From positions 1 through 64,000 of the forward strand of contig CALFUT010000024.1 of NCBI GenBank assembly GCA_937929805.1: a stretch of 64,000 nt of DNA, in the 5' to 3' direction. Position 1 is the first letter of the stretch. Every line of letters begins with the position of its first letter. Of this stretch, positions 17,803 through 27,304 are shown one piece after another. The translations under genes and the position numbers were made by a program. The notes under the pieces were generated by a model. It was given only the letters and a program-made list of their open reading frames with translations, was not told the DNA's origin and made no database searches. The DNA is from an uncultured Pirellulaceae bacterium. Lineage in GTDB: Bacteria > Planctomycetota > Planctomycetia > Pirellulales > Pirellulaceae.

Positions 17803-18954
17803 GTGGAAAACGACAAACCAAAATTCATCTACGTCATCTGCCAACATGGAGCCGAAAAAACGCTCCGTGAGGAAGTGCTGGCGAACCATGCTGGCTTGAA
17901 GCTGGCGTTTTCCCGACCGGGTTTCGTGACATTCAAGGCGGAAGAGGCATCGCTGGGAGACAACTTTGCTCTCAAGTCCACACTGGCTCGCACGTGGGGC
18001 TGGTCACTGGGAAAAGCGATAGGCGATTCCGCGGACGCGCTGGCAAAGCAGATCGTGGAATCGTCTCGGTTCTCGACCAGCGTCCATGTTCACGTTTGGG
18101 AAAGAGATCCTACGCTTCCCGGTAAGAACGGGTTCGAGCCCGGTGTTTCGCCGCTGGCGACGGAGGTCGCTCGGATGCTGGCCGAAGCCAACGAACACCT
18201 TGCTGGTTCCTCCACGAAACAGTTCAACCGTGTTGCCGGTGTGGATGATTGCATTTTTGATGTGGTGATGGTCGAGCCCAACGAGTGGTGGTACGGCTAC
18301 CATATCGCTAGTCACGCTGCCGGTCGTTGGCCCGGTGGCGTGCCCATCATCGACACAAAAGTCGAAACATTCAGCCGAGCTTATTTCAAGCTAAAAGAAG
18401 CCTTGCTGTGGTCGGGCATCACGATCCAATCCGGCGATGTGTGTGCCGAAATCGGCAGCGCCCCCGGCGGAGCTTGCCAGTTGTTGCTTGAGATGGGCGC
18501 GACGGTGATTGGAATTGATCCTGCCGAGATGGAAGACGAAATTCTCAAGCACGAGCAGTTTACGCATGTTCGCAAACGGTCAAGCGAAGTCCGGAAAAAG
18601 GATTTCTCGCAGGTGAAGTGGTTGGTCAGCGACATGAGCGTCACGCCGACCTACACGCTAGACGCAATCGAAGAAATTGTCAGTCACGATCGAGTCTCAG
18701 TCACGGGCGTGATCATGACGATGAAGCTGACCGATTGGAAACTGGTCAGTGAGGTTCCTGCCCTGATGAAGCGTGCTCGCGATTTAGGATTCAAATTCGT
18801 AAGATCGCGTCAACTTGCCTTCAATCGACGCGAATTCTGCATGGTGGCCGTGAGAGATCGATTTGCCTTGCGGAAATCGAAGCGAGTCAAAAAAGTGGCA
18901 CCAAGACCAAAGAAAAAGTCGAAGGTCGAAGACAAACCCAGAGAGAGTGAATAA
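17803..18954 (+). CDS. rlmM: RlmM-like 23S rRNA methyltransferase (FtsJ/RrmJ fold)
   Basis: This 383-residue protein has an N-terminal THUMP-like half and a C-terminal SAM-dependent methyltransferase domain of the FtsJ type. The latter shows CAEIGSAPGGACQLLLEMGA (about 214-233) as the SAM-binding motif, an acidic GIDPAEM segment, and a MTMKLTDWK strand carrying the catalytic lysine. That arrangement and length (E. coli RlmM has 366 residues) match the family that 2'-O-methylates C2498 of 23S rRNA. The extra C-terminal tail is Lys/Arg-rich and could bind RNA. The start is a GTG with no strong ribosome-binding site. Confidence 0.75.
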   Translation: MENDKPKFIYVICQHGAEKTLREEVLANHAGLKLAFSRPGFVTFKAEEASLGDNFALKSTLARTWGWSLGKAIGDSADALAKQIVESSRFSTSVHVHVWERDPTLPGKNGFEPGVSPLATEVARMLAEANEHLAGSSTKQFNRVAGVDDCIFDVVMVEPNEWWYGYHIASHAAGRWPGGVPIIDTKVETFSRAYFKLKEALLWSGITIQSGDVCAEIGSAPGGACQLLLEMGATVIGIDPAEMEDEILKHEQFTHVRKRSSEVRKKDFSQVKWLVSDMSVTPTYTLDAIEEIVSHDRVSVTGVIMTMKLTDWKLVSEVPALMKRARDLGFKFVRSRQLAFNRREFCMVAVRDRFALRKSKRVKKVAPRPKKKSKVEDKPRESE

Positions 18955-18968
18955 GTAGGCGTCATACT

Positions 18969-19001
18969 CCGTGTGATGCTCCCTGCTTGGACATCACACG
19001 G
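18969..19001. terminator. Inverted repeat between convergent genes
   Basis: CCGTGTGATG (18969-18978) and CATCACACGG (18992-19001) form a perfect 10-bp stem with a 13-base loop, midway between the stop codons of two convergent genes (18954 and 19026). A further GGAGTGTGATG follows. T-runs are weak on both sides, so termination is an inference from position. Confidence 0.5.
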
Positions 19002-19025
19002 AACGGAGTGTGATGAGTACTTTTA

Positions 19026-19910
19026 TCAATCGATGACAAACGTTTCCGGCTCGCTGATTAGCTCCGGCGCTTCTTCGTCAACTTCACCCAAACCGGTGAC
19101 AAACTGAAGGTCGTTCATCGTTCGCTCGGTTTCCATCATGCTGTCGGCGACCGCATCAATCTGCCCGCTGATGTATTCTGGGTCTTGTCGATTGACGGTT
19201 AGTTCGGCCAATGACTTGATCTTATTTTCCACCCGTTCGAGCTCCAGCGATACGAATTCGTAGTTGCTGTGAGCCCGTTGGTAGTTGTTCAAACGCTCTT
19301 GCAGCGTGGCTCTGTTGTCGGTCAACGCGCGACGCATCTTGGCAGAATGAGCCGATTGGTCGTCCGCCCCTAGATCATCCAACTTTTGACTGATCCGTTT
19401 CAGATCACTCTCGATCTTCTTTTCAGAAACGGTATCGAAAAACTGTTCCAACGCATGTTGAGAGTACAGCAACCGCAAGTAGACCCAAAGTAAGCGGTCG
19501 AGACCTTTAGACTGCATGCTGTCCAGATCAAGCGCCGCGTCAAGACTGTTGGGCGTTTGCAAATCGTTGGCGATTGCTCCCAGACGCAAGCAGCGTTTTT
19601 TTAACGAGCGATATTTGTCATACAGGTGATCGGGAAGCCCTCGCCGAATCTTTTCCAGAATCTTCTGATTGTCCTGTGAGCTGCGTTGACGGTTCACTTT
19701 TGCCGCCTGAGCGTCCACGTATTTTTGAAACTTGGGATGAGTTCCCAACAGACCCAAGTACCCGATCTCGACTGCCAACACCGTCGGCAGGATGACTTGA
19801 GCCAATTCCGGGTTTCCTGTGGCGGCCGCAATCGTCGCAGCTCCGCAACCTCCTGCAAACAGCAGCAGATTCCACTGGTTTAAGAACGCTTTTTTCAGGT
19901 AGGAAAACAA
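19026..19910 (-). CDS. Hypothetical membrane protein with coiled coils
   Basis: The 294 residues contain one or two hydrophobic segments near the N-terminus (LLLFAGGCGAATIAAATG and LAQVILPTVLAVEIGYLGLL, about 15-55). A long, charged, mostly helical cytoplasmic region follows, with heptad-like stretches (for example LERVENKIKSLAEL). The end is acidic (GEVDEEAPELISEPETF). I do not recognise a named family. The only plausible start is TTG at 19910, because no ATG lies before the hydrophobic segments. It is convergent with the rlmM-like gene and followed upstream by short repeats such as TTTCGAAAT/CTGAAACCTG in 19920-20050. Confidence 0.7.
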   Translation of the reverse strand: MFSYLKKAFLNQWNLLLFAGGCGAATIAAATGNPELAQVILPTVLAVEIGYLGLLGTHPKFQKYVDAQAAKVNRQRSSQDNQKILEKIRRGLPDHLYDKYRSLKKRCLRLGAIANDLQTPNSLDAALDLDSMQSKGLDRLLWVYLRLLYSQHALEQFFDTVSEKKIESDLKRISQKLDDLGADDQSAHSAKMRRALTDNRATLQERLNNYQRAHSNYEFVSLELERVENKIKSLAELTVNRQDPEYISGQIDAVADSMMETERTMNDLQFVTGLGEVDEEAPELISEPETFVID

Positions 19911-20052
19911 GGGGGCAGTTTACAGTCGACAGATTACAGTTTGGGAGTACGGATTTTGGATTTCAGGAAACCAGCCGGGCGAATTCAAGTCGATGATTCA
20001 GTTTCGAAATATGAAGCACGATCCCGAAATCTGAAACCTGTCATCTAAACTC

Positions 20053-21054
20053 TCATCCCACGCCCGCCTGCTTCAATGCTTCCTCGGCGGCGATCAGGTC
20101 GCGTAAATAGTATACCGTATCTTGAAATTTTTGCTCCCGCTGCATCTCGGCCGCAGGCCGATTTGGCGGTTCGACCTGTACCTCTCGCGCGATTGTGCCG
20201 GGACTGCTGGAGAGCACGTGAACTCGATCGCCCAAATAGACGGCCTCTTCGATGGAGTGCGTCACAAAAAAGACGGTTGCTTGGACTTGCTTCCACAGCC
20301 CAACCAGCAAATCTTGCATGTTCAACCGAGTCTGAGGATCCAAGGCACCGAACGGTTCGTCCATCAGAATCACGCGTGGGCGAAGAATCAAACTGCGAGC
20401 GATCGCGACTCGCTGTCGCATTCCGCCCGAAAGTTCATGCGGATACTTGTGCTGATCCGCCGCCACGTCCAAACCGACCTGCTCAATCCAATGTCGGCCC
20501 TGTTCTTCACGCAGTTTTCGCGGGACGCCGTGGCATTCCAGCCCAAAGGTAATGTTGTCCAACACCGTGCGATGATCGAAGCTGGTGTACTCCTGAAACA
20601 CCATGCCTCGATCGGCACCGGGGCCCATGACCTCTTTGCCCAAGACTTTGACCGAACCCTCAGTCGCCGGATGCTGCGGTTCCAAGCCAGCGATCAATTT
20701 CAGAATGGTGCTTTTGCCGCATCCGCTGGGGCCAAGGATCCCGATGAACTCGCCTTGGTCGGGCTTGTTCTGTACAACGAAACTGACATCTTTGATCGCG
20801 GTAAACGCGTTTGGTTGCCCGGCGTTGTAGGTCTTGGTGACTCGGTCGAATTGAACGACGGGTATCGGTCCGATGGCTGACTCGGACGTATTGACTTTGC
20901 TATTTCCGGGCGACGAATCATCACGATGGATAACGGTGCCGACGCCGATGTCTTCCGTGGCCGTGACCGGAGCCTGTAGGTTCGAATCGGCCGACGCAGG
21001 TTTGCCCGAGGCCGAAGTCTGATCACTTGGCTGAGTTTCATTCGATTCCGTCAT
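20053..21054 (-). CDS. ABC transporter ATP-binding protein (SsuB/TauB type)
   Basis: This is a 333-residue ATPase with Walker A GPSGCGKST, a Q-loop (FQEYTSFDHRTVLDN), signature LSGGMRQRVAIARSL, Walker B RVILMDEPFGALD and the H-loop VFFVTHSIEEA. The pattern is that of nitrate/sulfonate/taurine importers. About 75 extra N-terminal residues, rich in Ser/Thr/Asp, precede the core. The ATG at 21054 overlaps the permease stop by ATGA, which fixes the start; the GTG at 21063 is less likely. It energises the permease encoded just upstream. The imported substrate cannot be inferred because no binding-protein gene is adjacent. Confidence 0.88.
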   Translation of the reverse strand: MTESNETQPSDQTSASGKPASADSNLQAPVTATEDIGVGTVIHRDDSSPGNSKVNTSESAIGPIPVVQFDRVTKTYNAGQPNAFTAIKDVSFVVQNKPDQGEFIGILGPSGCGKSTILKLIAGLEPQHPATEGSVKVLGKEVMGPGADRGMVFQEYTSFDHRTVLDNITFGLECHGVPRKLREEQGRHWIEQVGLDVAADQHKYPHELSGGMRQRVAIARSLILRPRVILMDEPFGALDPQTRLNMQDLLVGLWKQVQATVFFVTHSIEEAVYLGDRVHVLSSSPGTIAREVQVEPPNRPAAEMQREQKFQDTVYYLRDLIAAEEALKQAGVG

Positions 21055-22097
21055 GGACGCCACTCCTGCGGTCCGTCGCCACGTTGAGGAGGTCTAATTT
21101 CTGACGATTCTCCGGAACGGTCTTGGACACTGCCAGCCGGCAATAGCTGATCAAACGGAGGCTTTGGTTTAATGAACGCAGATTTTAAATCACCCCAGCC
21201 GCTTGAAGCCATCCGCACGATTTGCAGCAACCAGCCGTTGCCTCCGTATTTGTGCGGGAACAAACCGCGCTGAGCAAGAAATAACAAGCGGTCGATCGCG
21301 AATGCGACCAAGGGAATGATTAAGATGATCAAGAAGATGTGAGCCCTCAGTTCCACCGAGTTTCGTTTTTGGGAAACTCCGATCAAGTAACCGATGCCGC
21401 CCGCTTCGTCCGCCGACTTGATCGTTTCGGCCAGCATGATGTATCCGAATGCCAGCCCAAACAACAATCTGAGCGAATCCAAAATGGATGGCATCGCCAA
21501 CGGAACCATCACTTTGGTAATCAATTGCCATCGATTGGAGCCGAGCGTGTACGCGGTATCCAGATAGTCTTGGCTGATTCGTTCCAGCGAGGTTGCGACA
21601 TCCGCAATGATGAACGCGACGCACGTCAGGAAAATGAACAGCACTTTCTGAGTCTCGCCAATCCCGAACAGGAAAAGCGTCAGCGGAATCAATGCCGCCA
21701 GTGGAACGTTGCGGCCAAACAGAATCAGAGGGGTCAAAAAAGCTCGCACCGGCGGGAAGCAACCCGCGAGAACCCCTAGCGGAACGCCCACTAGTGTCGC
21801 CAGCAAAAACCCGCCCGTGACCCGCTTGAGCGTAACGAAAATGTTGCGTGTCAAAGCACGCTCGAACCAGAGCGATTGAAAAGATTCTTGGGCTTCGGTC
21901 GGACTAGGCAAGGCAAATGGACTGACGATACGTTCTTCCGGAGTCTCGCCGGCGGTAACAAACCACCACAAGCCGAAGACGACCACAATACAAGCGATTC
22001 CCAACAACACCGACGTGATGGTGCCGACTTGTCCGCGAATGGGAAACCACCGTCGCCCCCGCGTTGACGTCGCATCAATTGTTTTGTTTTCAGTCAT
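21051..22097 (-). CDS. ABC transporter permease (SsuC/TauC type)
   Basis: The 348 residues have about six transmembrane helices and the binding-protein-dependent permease EAA loop LDTAYTLGSNRWQLITKVMV followed by PLAMPSILDSLRL. An N-terminal cytoplasmic tail precedes TM1 (SVLLGIACIVVVFGLWWFV). About 50 polar C-terminal residues (rich in P, Q and R) extend beyond the usual end. It forms an operon with the ATPase at 20053-21054 by a 4-base overlap. No substrate-binding protein lies next to it, unlike most ssu/tau/nrt loci. Confidence 0.88.
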   Translation of the reverse strand: MTENKTIDATSTRGRRWFPIRGQVGTITSVLLGIACIVVVFGLWWFVTAGETPEERIVSPFALPSPTEAQESFQSLWFERALTRNIFVTLKRVTGGFLLATLVGVPLGVLAGCFPPVRAFLTPLILFGRNVPLAALIPLTLFLFGIGETQKVLFIFLTCVAFIIADVATSLERISQDYLDTAYTLGSNRWQLITKVMVPLAMPSILDSLRLLFGLAFGYIMLAETIKSADEAGGIGYLIGVSQKRNSVELRAHIFLIILIIPLVAFAIDRLLFLAQRGLFPHKYGGNGWLLQIVRMASSGWGDLKSAFIKPKPPFDQLLPAGSVQDRSGESSEIRPPQRGDGPQEWRP

Positions 22098-22314
22098 GCT
22101 TAAACAAATCGGCGGTTCAAAAAAAGGTGGCTACGAATCGCAACGCAGGTCCAAGGACATGCCCGTTTGACAAAAACGAAGGACCAGCACCTAAGTCTAA
22201 AGAATGGCCCGAACGTGGGGCAATAGCCCTGACCAACATCCGGAACGATTGTTCCGACTCATCTCAAAGCCAGAACTTCAAAGCATGATCCACACTTGTA
22301 CCGCGGGCGACGCA

Positions 22315-23058
22315 TCAACGGGAAACACTTGCTTCGTAGGCGTCGTACAGCTTCATCAATGCCTCGCGAACATTGCCGTGACAAGATCGGAAAGCTTCCT
22401 CAACTGCCGCGTGATCAATCGGTTGGCGCGCTTCCGTCATTAAGCTGACTATTCTAGCGAAGACCAAAATGTCGGAACTGGCACGAAAAAGAACAGGACA
22501 CGCGTTGCCAAGCATTCGCAGGCGTCGCGAAACGCGATGAGTGGTGAGCAACATCGGGACGCGCTGGCGTTTGGCCGAATGAATCATCGCCGCTTGTTGC
22601 AGCAAGGTCAGTCGCTCGATCCCGTCAATCACCAGAATATTTTTTGTCGAACGAGTGTCAACGGTTTCACTCCGACCTGCTGGAAAAATTGTCTCTCCAA
22701 CCGAGATGTCAATTGACTGAAGGCGCAGTAAACGAGGCAGCCACAACCAACGGGAGCTTGATCGGAGCGGCTTTTTTGCTCGGATAGTGACTAAAGTCGC
22801 CGAATCAAAGTCATGACGTGGATCTTCCATCGCGCGTTTTGCGATTCCCAGCGATAGCGTCGTCTTGCCGCAACCGTGAGCCCCAACGATCTGGCCAACG
22901 TAGCCATTGGCTCGCCACACATCTATCAGGGAATCCAGCCTAGCCAGATCTGTTGCCTCATCTTCATGAGTAAAAAGGTACGGTATTTCGCCCGGGCGAA
23001 TGTGATGGGCGGAAAACGGATTGTCGACTACGGTTTGAAATTCGCTTGAAACAACCAC
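22315..23058 (-). CDS. P-loop ATPase, function unknown
   Basis: This 247-residue protein has a Walker A GAHGCGKTT (59-67) and a Walker B-like hhhhD (NILVIDGIERL, about 140-150). A sensor-like MLLTTHR follows, then a helical C-terminus (HAAVEEAFRSCHGNVREAL) resembling the lid of AAA+ proteins. It is small, like the ExeA/TniB class of ATPases, but the opening (NPFSAHHIRPGEIPYLF) is not one I can assign. It begins with GTG three bases after the stop of the Minf_1886-family gene, so the two are almost certainly co-translated. Substrate and partner are unknown. Confidence 0.7.
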   Translation of the reverse strand: MVVSSEFQTVVDNPFSAHHIRPGEIPYLFTHEDEATDLARLDSLIDVWRANGYVGQIVGAHGCGKTTLSLGIAKRAMEDPRHDFDSATLVTIRAKKPLRSSSRWLWLPRLLRLQSIDISVGETIFPAGRSETVDTRSTKNILVIDGIERLTLLQQAAMIHSAKRQRVPMLLTTHRVSRRLRMLGNACPVLFRASSDILVFARIVSLMTEARQPIDHAAVEEAFRSCHGNVREALMKLYDAYEASVSR

Positions 23059-23061
23059 GGC

Positions 23062-23541
23062 TCAAGTCCGGTGATTGATCGACTGACAAATATCAAACTT
23101 TGAATCGAATTCCTCGTTGAAATCAAACACGCCATTGAAGTGGCTTTTTCGATCCTTTTCGGATTTTTTCATCAACCCGATATCAATCATGTTGAACACG
23201 ATATCACCGAAGCAATCCGTTTTGTCGACACCCCAACTGGTGAGCACGACCTTGGCCATGTAGCCAAACTGATTCAGTGCATACTGTCGAATCGCTTCAC
23301 ACAGTTGTTGGCCGGTCAGGTGTCTCTCACGTCGCGATTGATGTAGCGACGAATCAAAATCAAGTTCTTCGTCGGGGATGATCTCTGGCTCCACGTCGGC
23401 CTCGTGCGGATCGCCCCCAAGCTCAAAAAGATCAGAGGCATAGGCCATGGCTTCCCGAACGAAGTGATAGGCTTCGGCTGGGTAGCGAGGGTCTTGCTTG
23501 ACCAATTGATAGATCGTGAATGAATCGTCTGTCATCGACAT
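23062..23541 (-). CDS. Minf_1886 family protein
   Basis: Its core reads IYQLVKQDPRYPAEAYHFVREAM, then LTGQQLCEAIRQYALNQFGYMAKVVLTSWGV and DCFGDIVFNMIDIGLM, the conserved blocks of the Minf_1886 family (about 130-150 residues, found in Planctomycetota and Verrucomicrobia). No activity has been assigned to the family. The start is placed at ATG 23541 (MSMTDDSF), 159 residues; the frame is open back to a TTG at 23634, but that would add residues absent from the family core. An acidic insert (EADVEPEIIPDEELDFD) separates the two conserved halves. It is the first gene of a pair with the P-loop ATPase. Confidence 0.8.
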   Translation of the reverse strand: MSMTDDSFTIYQLVKQDPRYPAEAYHFVREAMAYASDLFELGGDPHEADVEPEIIPDEELDFDSSLHQSRRERHLTGQQLCEAIRQYALNQFGYMAKVVLTSWGVDKTDCFGDIVFNMIDIGLMKKSEKDRKSHFNGVFDFNEEFDSKFDICQSINHRT

Positions 23542-23733
23542 AAGCGGATACCGATTCTGCAGTTGTTTGGTGTGGTTGGCCGTTAAATCTGAGGGGAATC
23601 CGATATCCGGATCCGTCTGTATTGGCTGAGCCAAAGGCGGCAGTGGCCGCGGTCCTATTTTATCGGAGTGTTTCGGAAAGCCAATTATTGTTTTTTCTGA
23701 AACCAGAGAAAACTAGGCCGCGTCATCCAGCGG

Positions 23734-24855
23734 TTAGGTGTCTTCTTTCTTTGGACCCCGTTTTCTGCGTCGATTTCGATTTCGGCTTCTCTTGTTGCGG
23801 CTTGTTGGTTTTTTTTCTTTATCAAAGGCGACGCTTTCGGTCGTGCTCTCGTCCTGATCGGTCTTTCGCTTTTCGGCTTGGTCAGTCTTGGCGACGACTG
23901 CCTCGGTTTTTCTAGGTTTTCGATTTCTGCTGCGCTTTTTGGACCCACCTTCAGAGTGTGCTTCCGAATCTCCGCTGCTCCGGTCAGGTCGCGAGCGGCT
24001 TTTTGATTTTGATTCGTTTGCTGACGCCGACTCCGCCGGTCGCTGGTGTCCTTTTAGCACGGAGATCACTTCGCTGGCATCGATCACGATCCGGCGCCGG
24101 TCTTCCGTCTCCACCAACAGCTGTTCGGCCAAAATCTGCTGATTAAGCACCTTCATTGTTCCGTCGCGCGTCAAAACCCGGGCGCCAACCTTCGGCAGTT
24201 GCTTCTGAGTTTCAACGTAGTTGTCGTATTCGTACCGTAGGCAACATTTCAAGCGACCACAACGGCCAGAAATTTTTGTCGGATCAAGCGTCGCTTTTTG
24301 TAGCTTGGCCATCTTCATGGAAACCGGTGGCATCGCACTCAAATGAGTGTTGCAGCAGACTGGTTTTCCGCAGTCCCCATAATCGGCCAGTAGCTTCGCT
24401 TCATCTCGCACACCGATCTGACGCATTTCGACCCGAGTACCAAAATCTTTGGCAAGAAGCTTCACCAGTTCACGGAAGTCAACTCGTTCTTCGGAAATGT
24501 AGTAGACAATTGTTCGCTCGCCGCCAAACAGCTGTTCGACCTCGATCAGTTTCATGTCCAAGCTCAACGCATCGATGTGCCGCTGGCACGCGTCCAACTT
24601 TTTCGTGCGTGCCGAATCGATCCGGTCGATGCCCTGAATATCATCATCCGAGACCGATCGCACGATCGACCCGGCAGCGGGTTTGTCCAAATGAGACAAC
24701 GCGTCGTCGGTCGCTTCGCACAGCACCTGACCGATTTCCAAACCTCGATCTGAGCGAACGACGACTTCCATCGAACGCCGGAAACTGGCGTCTTGCCGCG
24801 CGGTCATCACGCCCAGCGTACGCATGGTTCCGTATCGAACGATGTACTTTGGCAA
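23734..24855 (-). CDS. ricT: PSP1-domain protein, RicT/YaaT-like
   Basis: This 373-residue protein contains the PSP1 C-terminal domain: FFxE-like IVYYISEERVDFRELVKLLAKDFGTRVEM, then GVRDEAKLLADYGDCGKPVCC and GRCGRLKCCLRYEYD. These cysteines match those that bind Fe-S clusters in the Bacillus RicAFT complex. In Bacillus the protein affects mRNA processing and sporulation; here no RicA or RicF gene is nearby. The last 100 residues are a low-complexity Lys/Arg/Ser-rich tail ending KRGPKKEDT, probably a nucleic-acid-binding extension. The start is TTG at 24855, supported by the family-like PKYIVRYG. Confidence 0.85.
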   Translation of the reverse strand: MPKYIVRYGTMRTLGVMTARQDASFRRSMEVVVRSDRGLEIGQVLCEATDDALSHLDKPAAGSIVRSVSDDDIQGIDRIDSARTKKLDACQRHIDALSLDMKLIEVEQLFGGERTIVYYISEERVDFRELVKLLAKDFGTRVEMRQIGVRDEAKLLADYGDCGKPVCCNTHLSAMPPVSMKMAKLQKATLDPTKISGRCGRLKCCLRYEYDNYVETQKQLPKVGARVLTRDGTMKVLNQQILAEQLLVETEDRRRIVIDASEVISVLKGHQRPAESASANESKSKSRSRPDRSSGDSEAHSEGGSKKRSRNRKPRKTEAVVAKTDQAEKRKTDQDESTTESVAFDKEKKPTSRNKRSRNRNRRRKRGPKKEDT

Positions 24856-24921
24856 AGGATTGTTCCGCCAGTTGAGGCCAGATGAGGCAGTTAACTTGAG
24901 TGGGTTGCTCGTGTAAGTGGG

Positions 24922-27033
24922 CTATTCGGGGAGCCAGAGTTTAGACGGCTCGGCCGCCGCCGCTGGTTCGGCCGCCGGAGCTCCCATCGCCGCCAACGCA
25001 GGGTCCATTCCTTGACCTCGACCACGCATAATCTGTTCTTCGTCGATCAAGCCATAGCGGTGCAGCAGCTGAGCCAAACCGGCTTCGACGCCCGGCTCTT
25101 GAAAATGACTGGTGCGCAACGTGTGCAGCAGGCTTGGCAGTTTTTCCGTTAGGCCTCGCTCGAGTCGCATTTCAAATTCCTGCAACAGGAACTGCCCGAT
25201 GGGCTTGCCTTCTTTTCGAGCCTCGTCACGCGCCTCTTCCAAGCATGCAAGGGCTTGGTCGTTGTCGTGTGTCGCTTCCGCCTTCATCGACAGCATCAGG
25301 TCGCGAGGCATCAAATCAAACCCATCCCGCGAGAGCATCGCATCGACCGTTCGCAACAGCTCGCTGGGCATTTGAAGCACCATCGAATTTCGATGCACTT
25401 CGAATAGATCCTCGTTGGAGAGTTCTTCCAAATCTAAAAACTGCATCAGGAACGGCGGAAGTTCCGTCAGGCTGTCGACCGTGGCCGGATCAATCGGACC
25501 CGGCAGCTCAACGCCCAGTTCCTTAACGAAATTGTCGTACGCTTCTTTGCCGCCTTTGCGATCGACCAAAATCGAACGTAGCTGAATGAGCAAACCTTGC
25601 ACTCCGGCTCGATACTCGTCCAGTTGAGCCGCTTCACTGATCGTCTTGCCGCCCAAATAACTAAACGGCAGCTGTTTGTACTGATCCAGCATGGCTGGAA
25701 AATGTTGCTCCATCAACGAGTCAAACGTGGCCCGGTCAGTGCCTTGAGGCAGATGCCAGTCGACGCGAAAGACCCGATCAATAACCGAAACATGTCCAAG
25801 CTCGGTTTCTTGGGGGTCGCTCGGCAACAGATCGCCCAGCATTTCTTGCAGCTTTGTCATCGATTCGCTTTTGCAGTGGTCGTCGCTGACAATCAGTTCA
25901 AGGCGTGCTTCGCGGTCGGTTTGTTTACCGTACAGTTTGATTTCCGACAGCACGTTGGGCACGTTGTCGATCGTCAAATCTTCGGGCGTTCGGATCGATT
26001 CCTTATTCAGCAAAGCATACGACTGTTTCGGGGCGGGGCCTTCGTTAAACGGATCCTGCTGATCGGCAGGTAGCGAGACCAGATGCCCGTCCGAGGTTGC
26101 CAGTTCCGTCACTTTTGGTAGGTCGGACAACTGGAAGCTCATTCGCAGAACTCGTTGCTCCGGCACGGCTGGTTCCGTTGTGATCGCCTGAGCCACCATT
26201 TCGGCCTCGATCGCTTCCCATGGCGTGCAGCTTGGCAATTGTGCAAGGCGACGAAATCTTTCGGACAAAACGTCGCTCATTCCAAGATAGCCAGACACGA
26301 TCGCGATCGCTTCTACCACGATGTGCTCATCCGGGAAGTTCGCATCAATCTTGTTGAGGAACTTCAACGCTTTGCGGTACTGCCCACGAGCCAACGCTCG
26401 ACCCACGTTGACGTACTTCTTGTGCCACTCAACGTCCTCCGCCGGTGGTTGAGCAATATTGAACGATCGCTTCAAGACGGTTGGCAATCCCTTAAAGCCA
26501 TACGTCTCATAAATCATGCGCTGAAGCTCTTCGTCTTGTCCGTCTTTAAGGTCAGACGCAAATTGAAGATGAGCTCGCCCCGCAATCAATTGGCCGCTGT
26601 TCAGCAAGCCAATTCCGACCGACCGAAATGCATTGGCCAACGAGATCGGTAGCTCGTTGCCCGTGATCGCATCCATCGTGTCCTGAAGTTTTGCGATGGC
26701 CGCGTCGGTGTCGCCTTCGGCAAGTGCAATCAATGCAGATTGCTGCATCCCGGTAATGTGAGCAGGGTGATTGCTGAGCAACGTCTGATTGGATTCCTTT
26801 GCTTTCTCAAGCTCGCCATGCGAGATCAGCACGTGCGTCTGAATCGTCAGCAGGCACTCGCGAGGCCCAACTTTTTCGATCGTTCGTTCAAGATGCTCCA
26901 ACGCTGCGATCGACTGGCCGGCTCTTTCTTTCGAAAGAACGGCATTCAGGTCGCTGACCAAATCTTTTCCGCAGCAGAATTTGATTTTCTTGCCGGATTG
27001 GCAGGGGCACTGCTGATAGCTGTCGATTTCCAT
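24922..27033 (-). CDS. SEC-C zinc motif protein with TPR-like repeats
   Basis: The 703-residue protein opens with CPCQSGKKIKFCCG, the SEC-C zinc-binding motif also found at the C-terminus of SecA. Helical repeats of TPR type follow (for example LEHLERTIEKVG and ALAEGDTDAAIAKLQDTM). The middle and C-terminal parts are helical with no catalytic motif visible, and the end is Ala/Pro-rich (GAPAAEPAAAAEPSKLWLPE). It starts 66 bases upstream of the ricT-like gene on the same strand, so they may share a transcript. A role as a scaffold or chaperone-type adaptor is only inference. Confidence 0.7.
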   Translation of the reverse strand: MEIDSYQQCPCQSGKKIKFCCGKDLVSDLNAVLSKERAGQSIAALEHLERTIEKVGPRECLLTIQTHVLISHGELEKAKESNQTLLSNHPAHITGMQQSALIALAEGDTDAAIAKLQDTMDAITGNELPISLANAFRSVGIGLLNSGQLIAGRAHLQFASDLKDGQDEELQRMIYETYGFKGLPTVLKRSFNIAQPPAEDVEWHKKYVNVGRALARGQYRKALKFLNKIDANFPDEHIVVEAIAIVSGYLGMSDVLSERFRRLAQLPSCTPWEAIEAEMVAQAITTEPAVPEQRVLRMSFQLSDLPKVTELATSDGHLVSLPADQQDPFNEGPAPKQSYALLNKESIRTPEDLTIDNVPNVLSEIKLYGKQTDREARLELIVSDDHCKSESMTKLQEMLGDLLPSDPQETELGHVSVIDRVFRVDWHLPQGTDRATFDSLMEQHFPAMLDQYKQLPFSYLGGKTISEAAQLDEYRAGVQGLLIQLRSILVDRKGGKEAYDNFVKELGVELPGPIDPATVDSLTELPPFLMQFLDLEELSNEDLFEVHRNSMVLQMPSELLRTVDAMLSRDGFDLMPRDLMLSMKAEATHDNDQALACLEEARDEARKEGKPIGQFLLQEFEMRLERGLTEKLPSLLHTLRTSHFQEPGVEAGLAQLLHRYGLIDEEQIMRGRGQGMDPALAAMGAPAAEPAAAAEPSKLWLPE

Positions 27034-27304
27034 ATACTTCTAATGCCTTGGCCGACTGTGAATGTCAAAATGATGGAGTTCAAAACCAGACAGAGTGCGG
27101 AGCCAACGACCCGCCCAGTCAGGCGATCTGTTGTCTTCAACGCAATTGTCTCACCAAGGTGGACACGCGATCGACAAAATAAATGAACGATGGTTAATAA
27201 ACGGAAACGCCTACTTAACTCATAATTTACGGCAATCGAAACACGGATGGTAGCCCCAAGCCCCGATCCAGCCATCAACCCGGTAAAGTCTCGGTTTTAG
27301 CATC

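Noticed and set aside
18121-18142. GGTTCGAGCC string resembling a tRNA T-arm.
   Set aside because: Lies inside the rlmM-like coding region; no acceptor or anticodon stems can be drawn.
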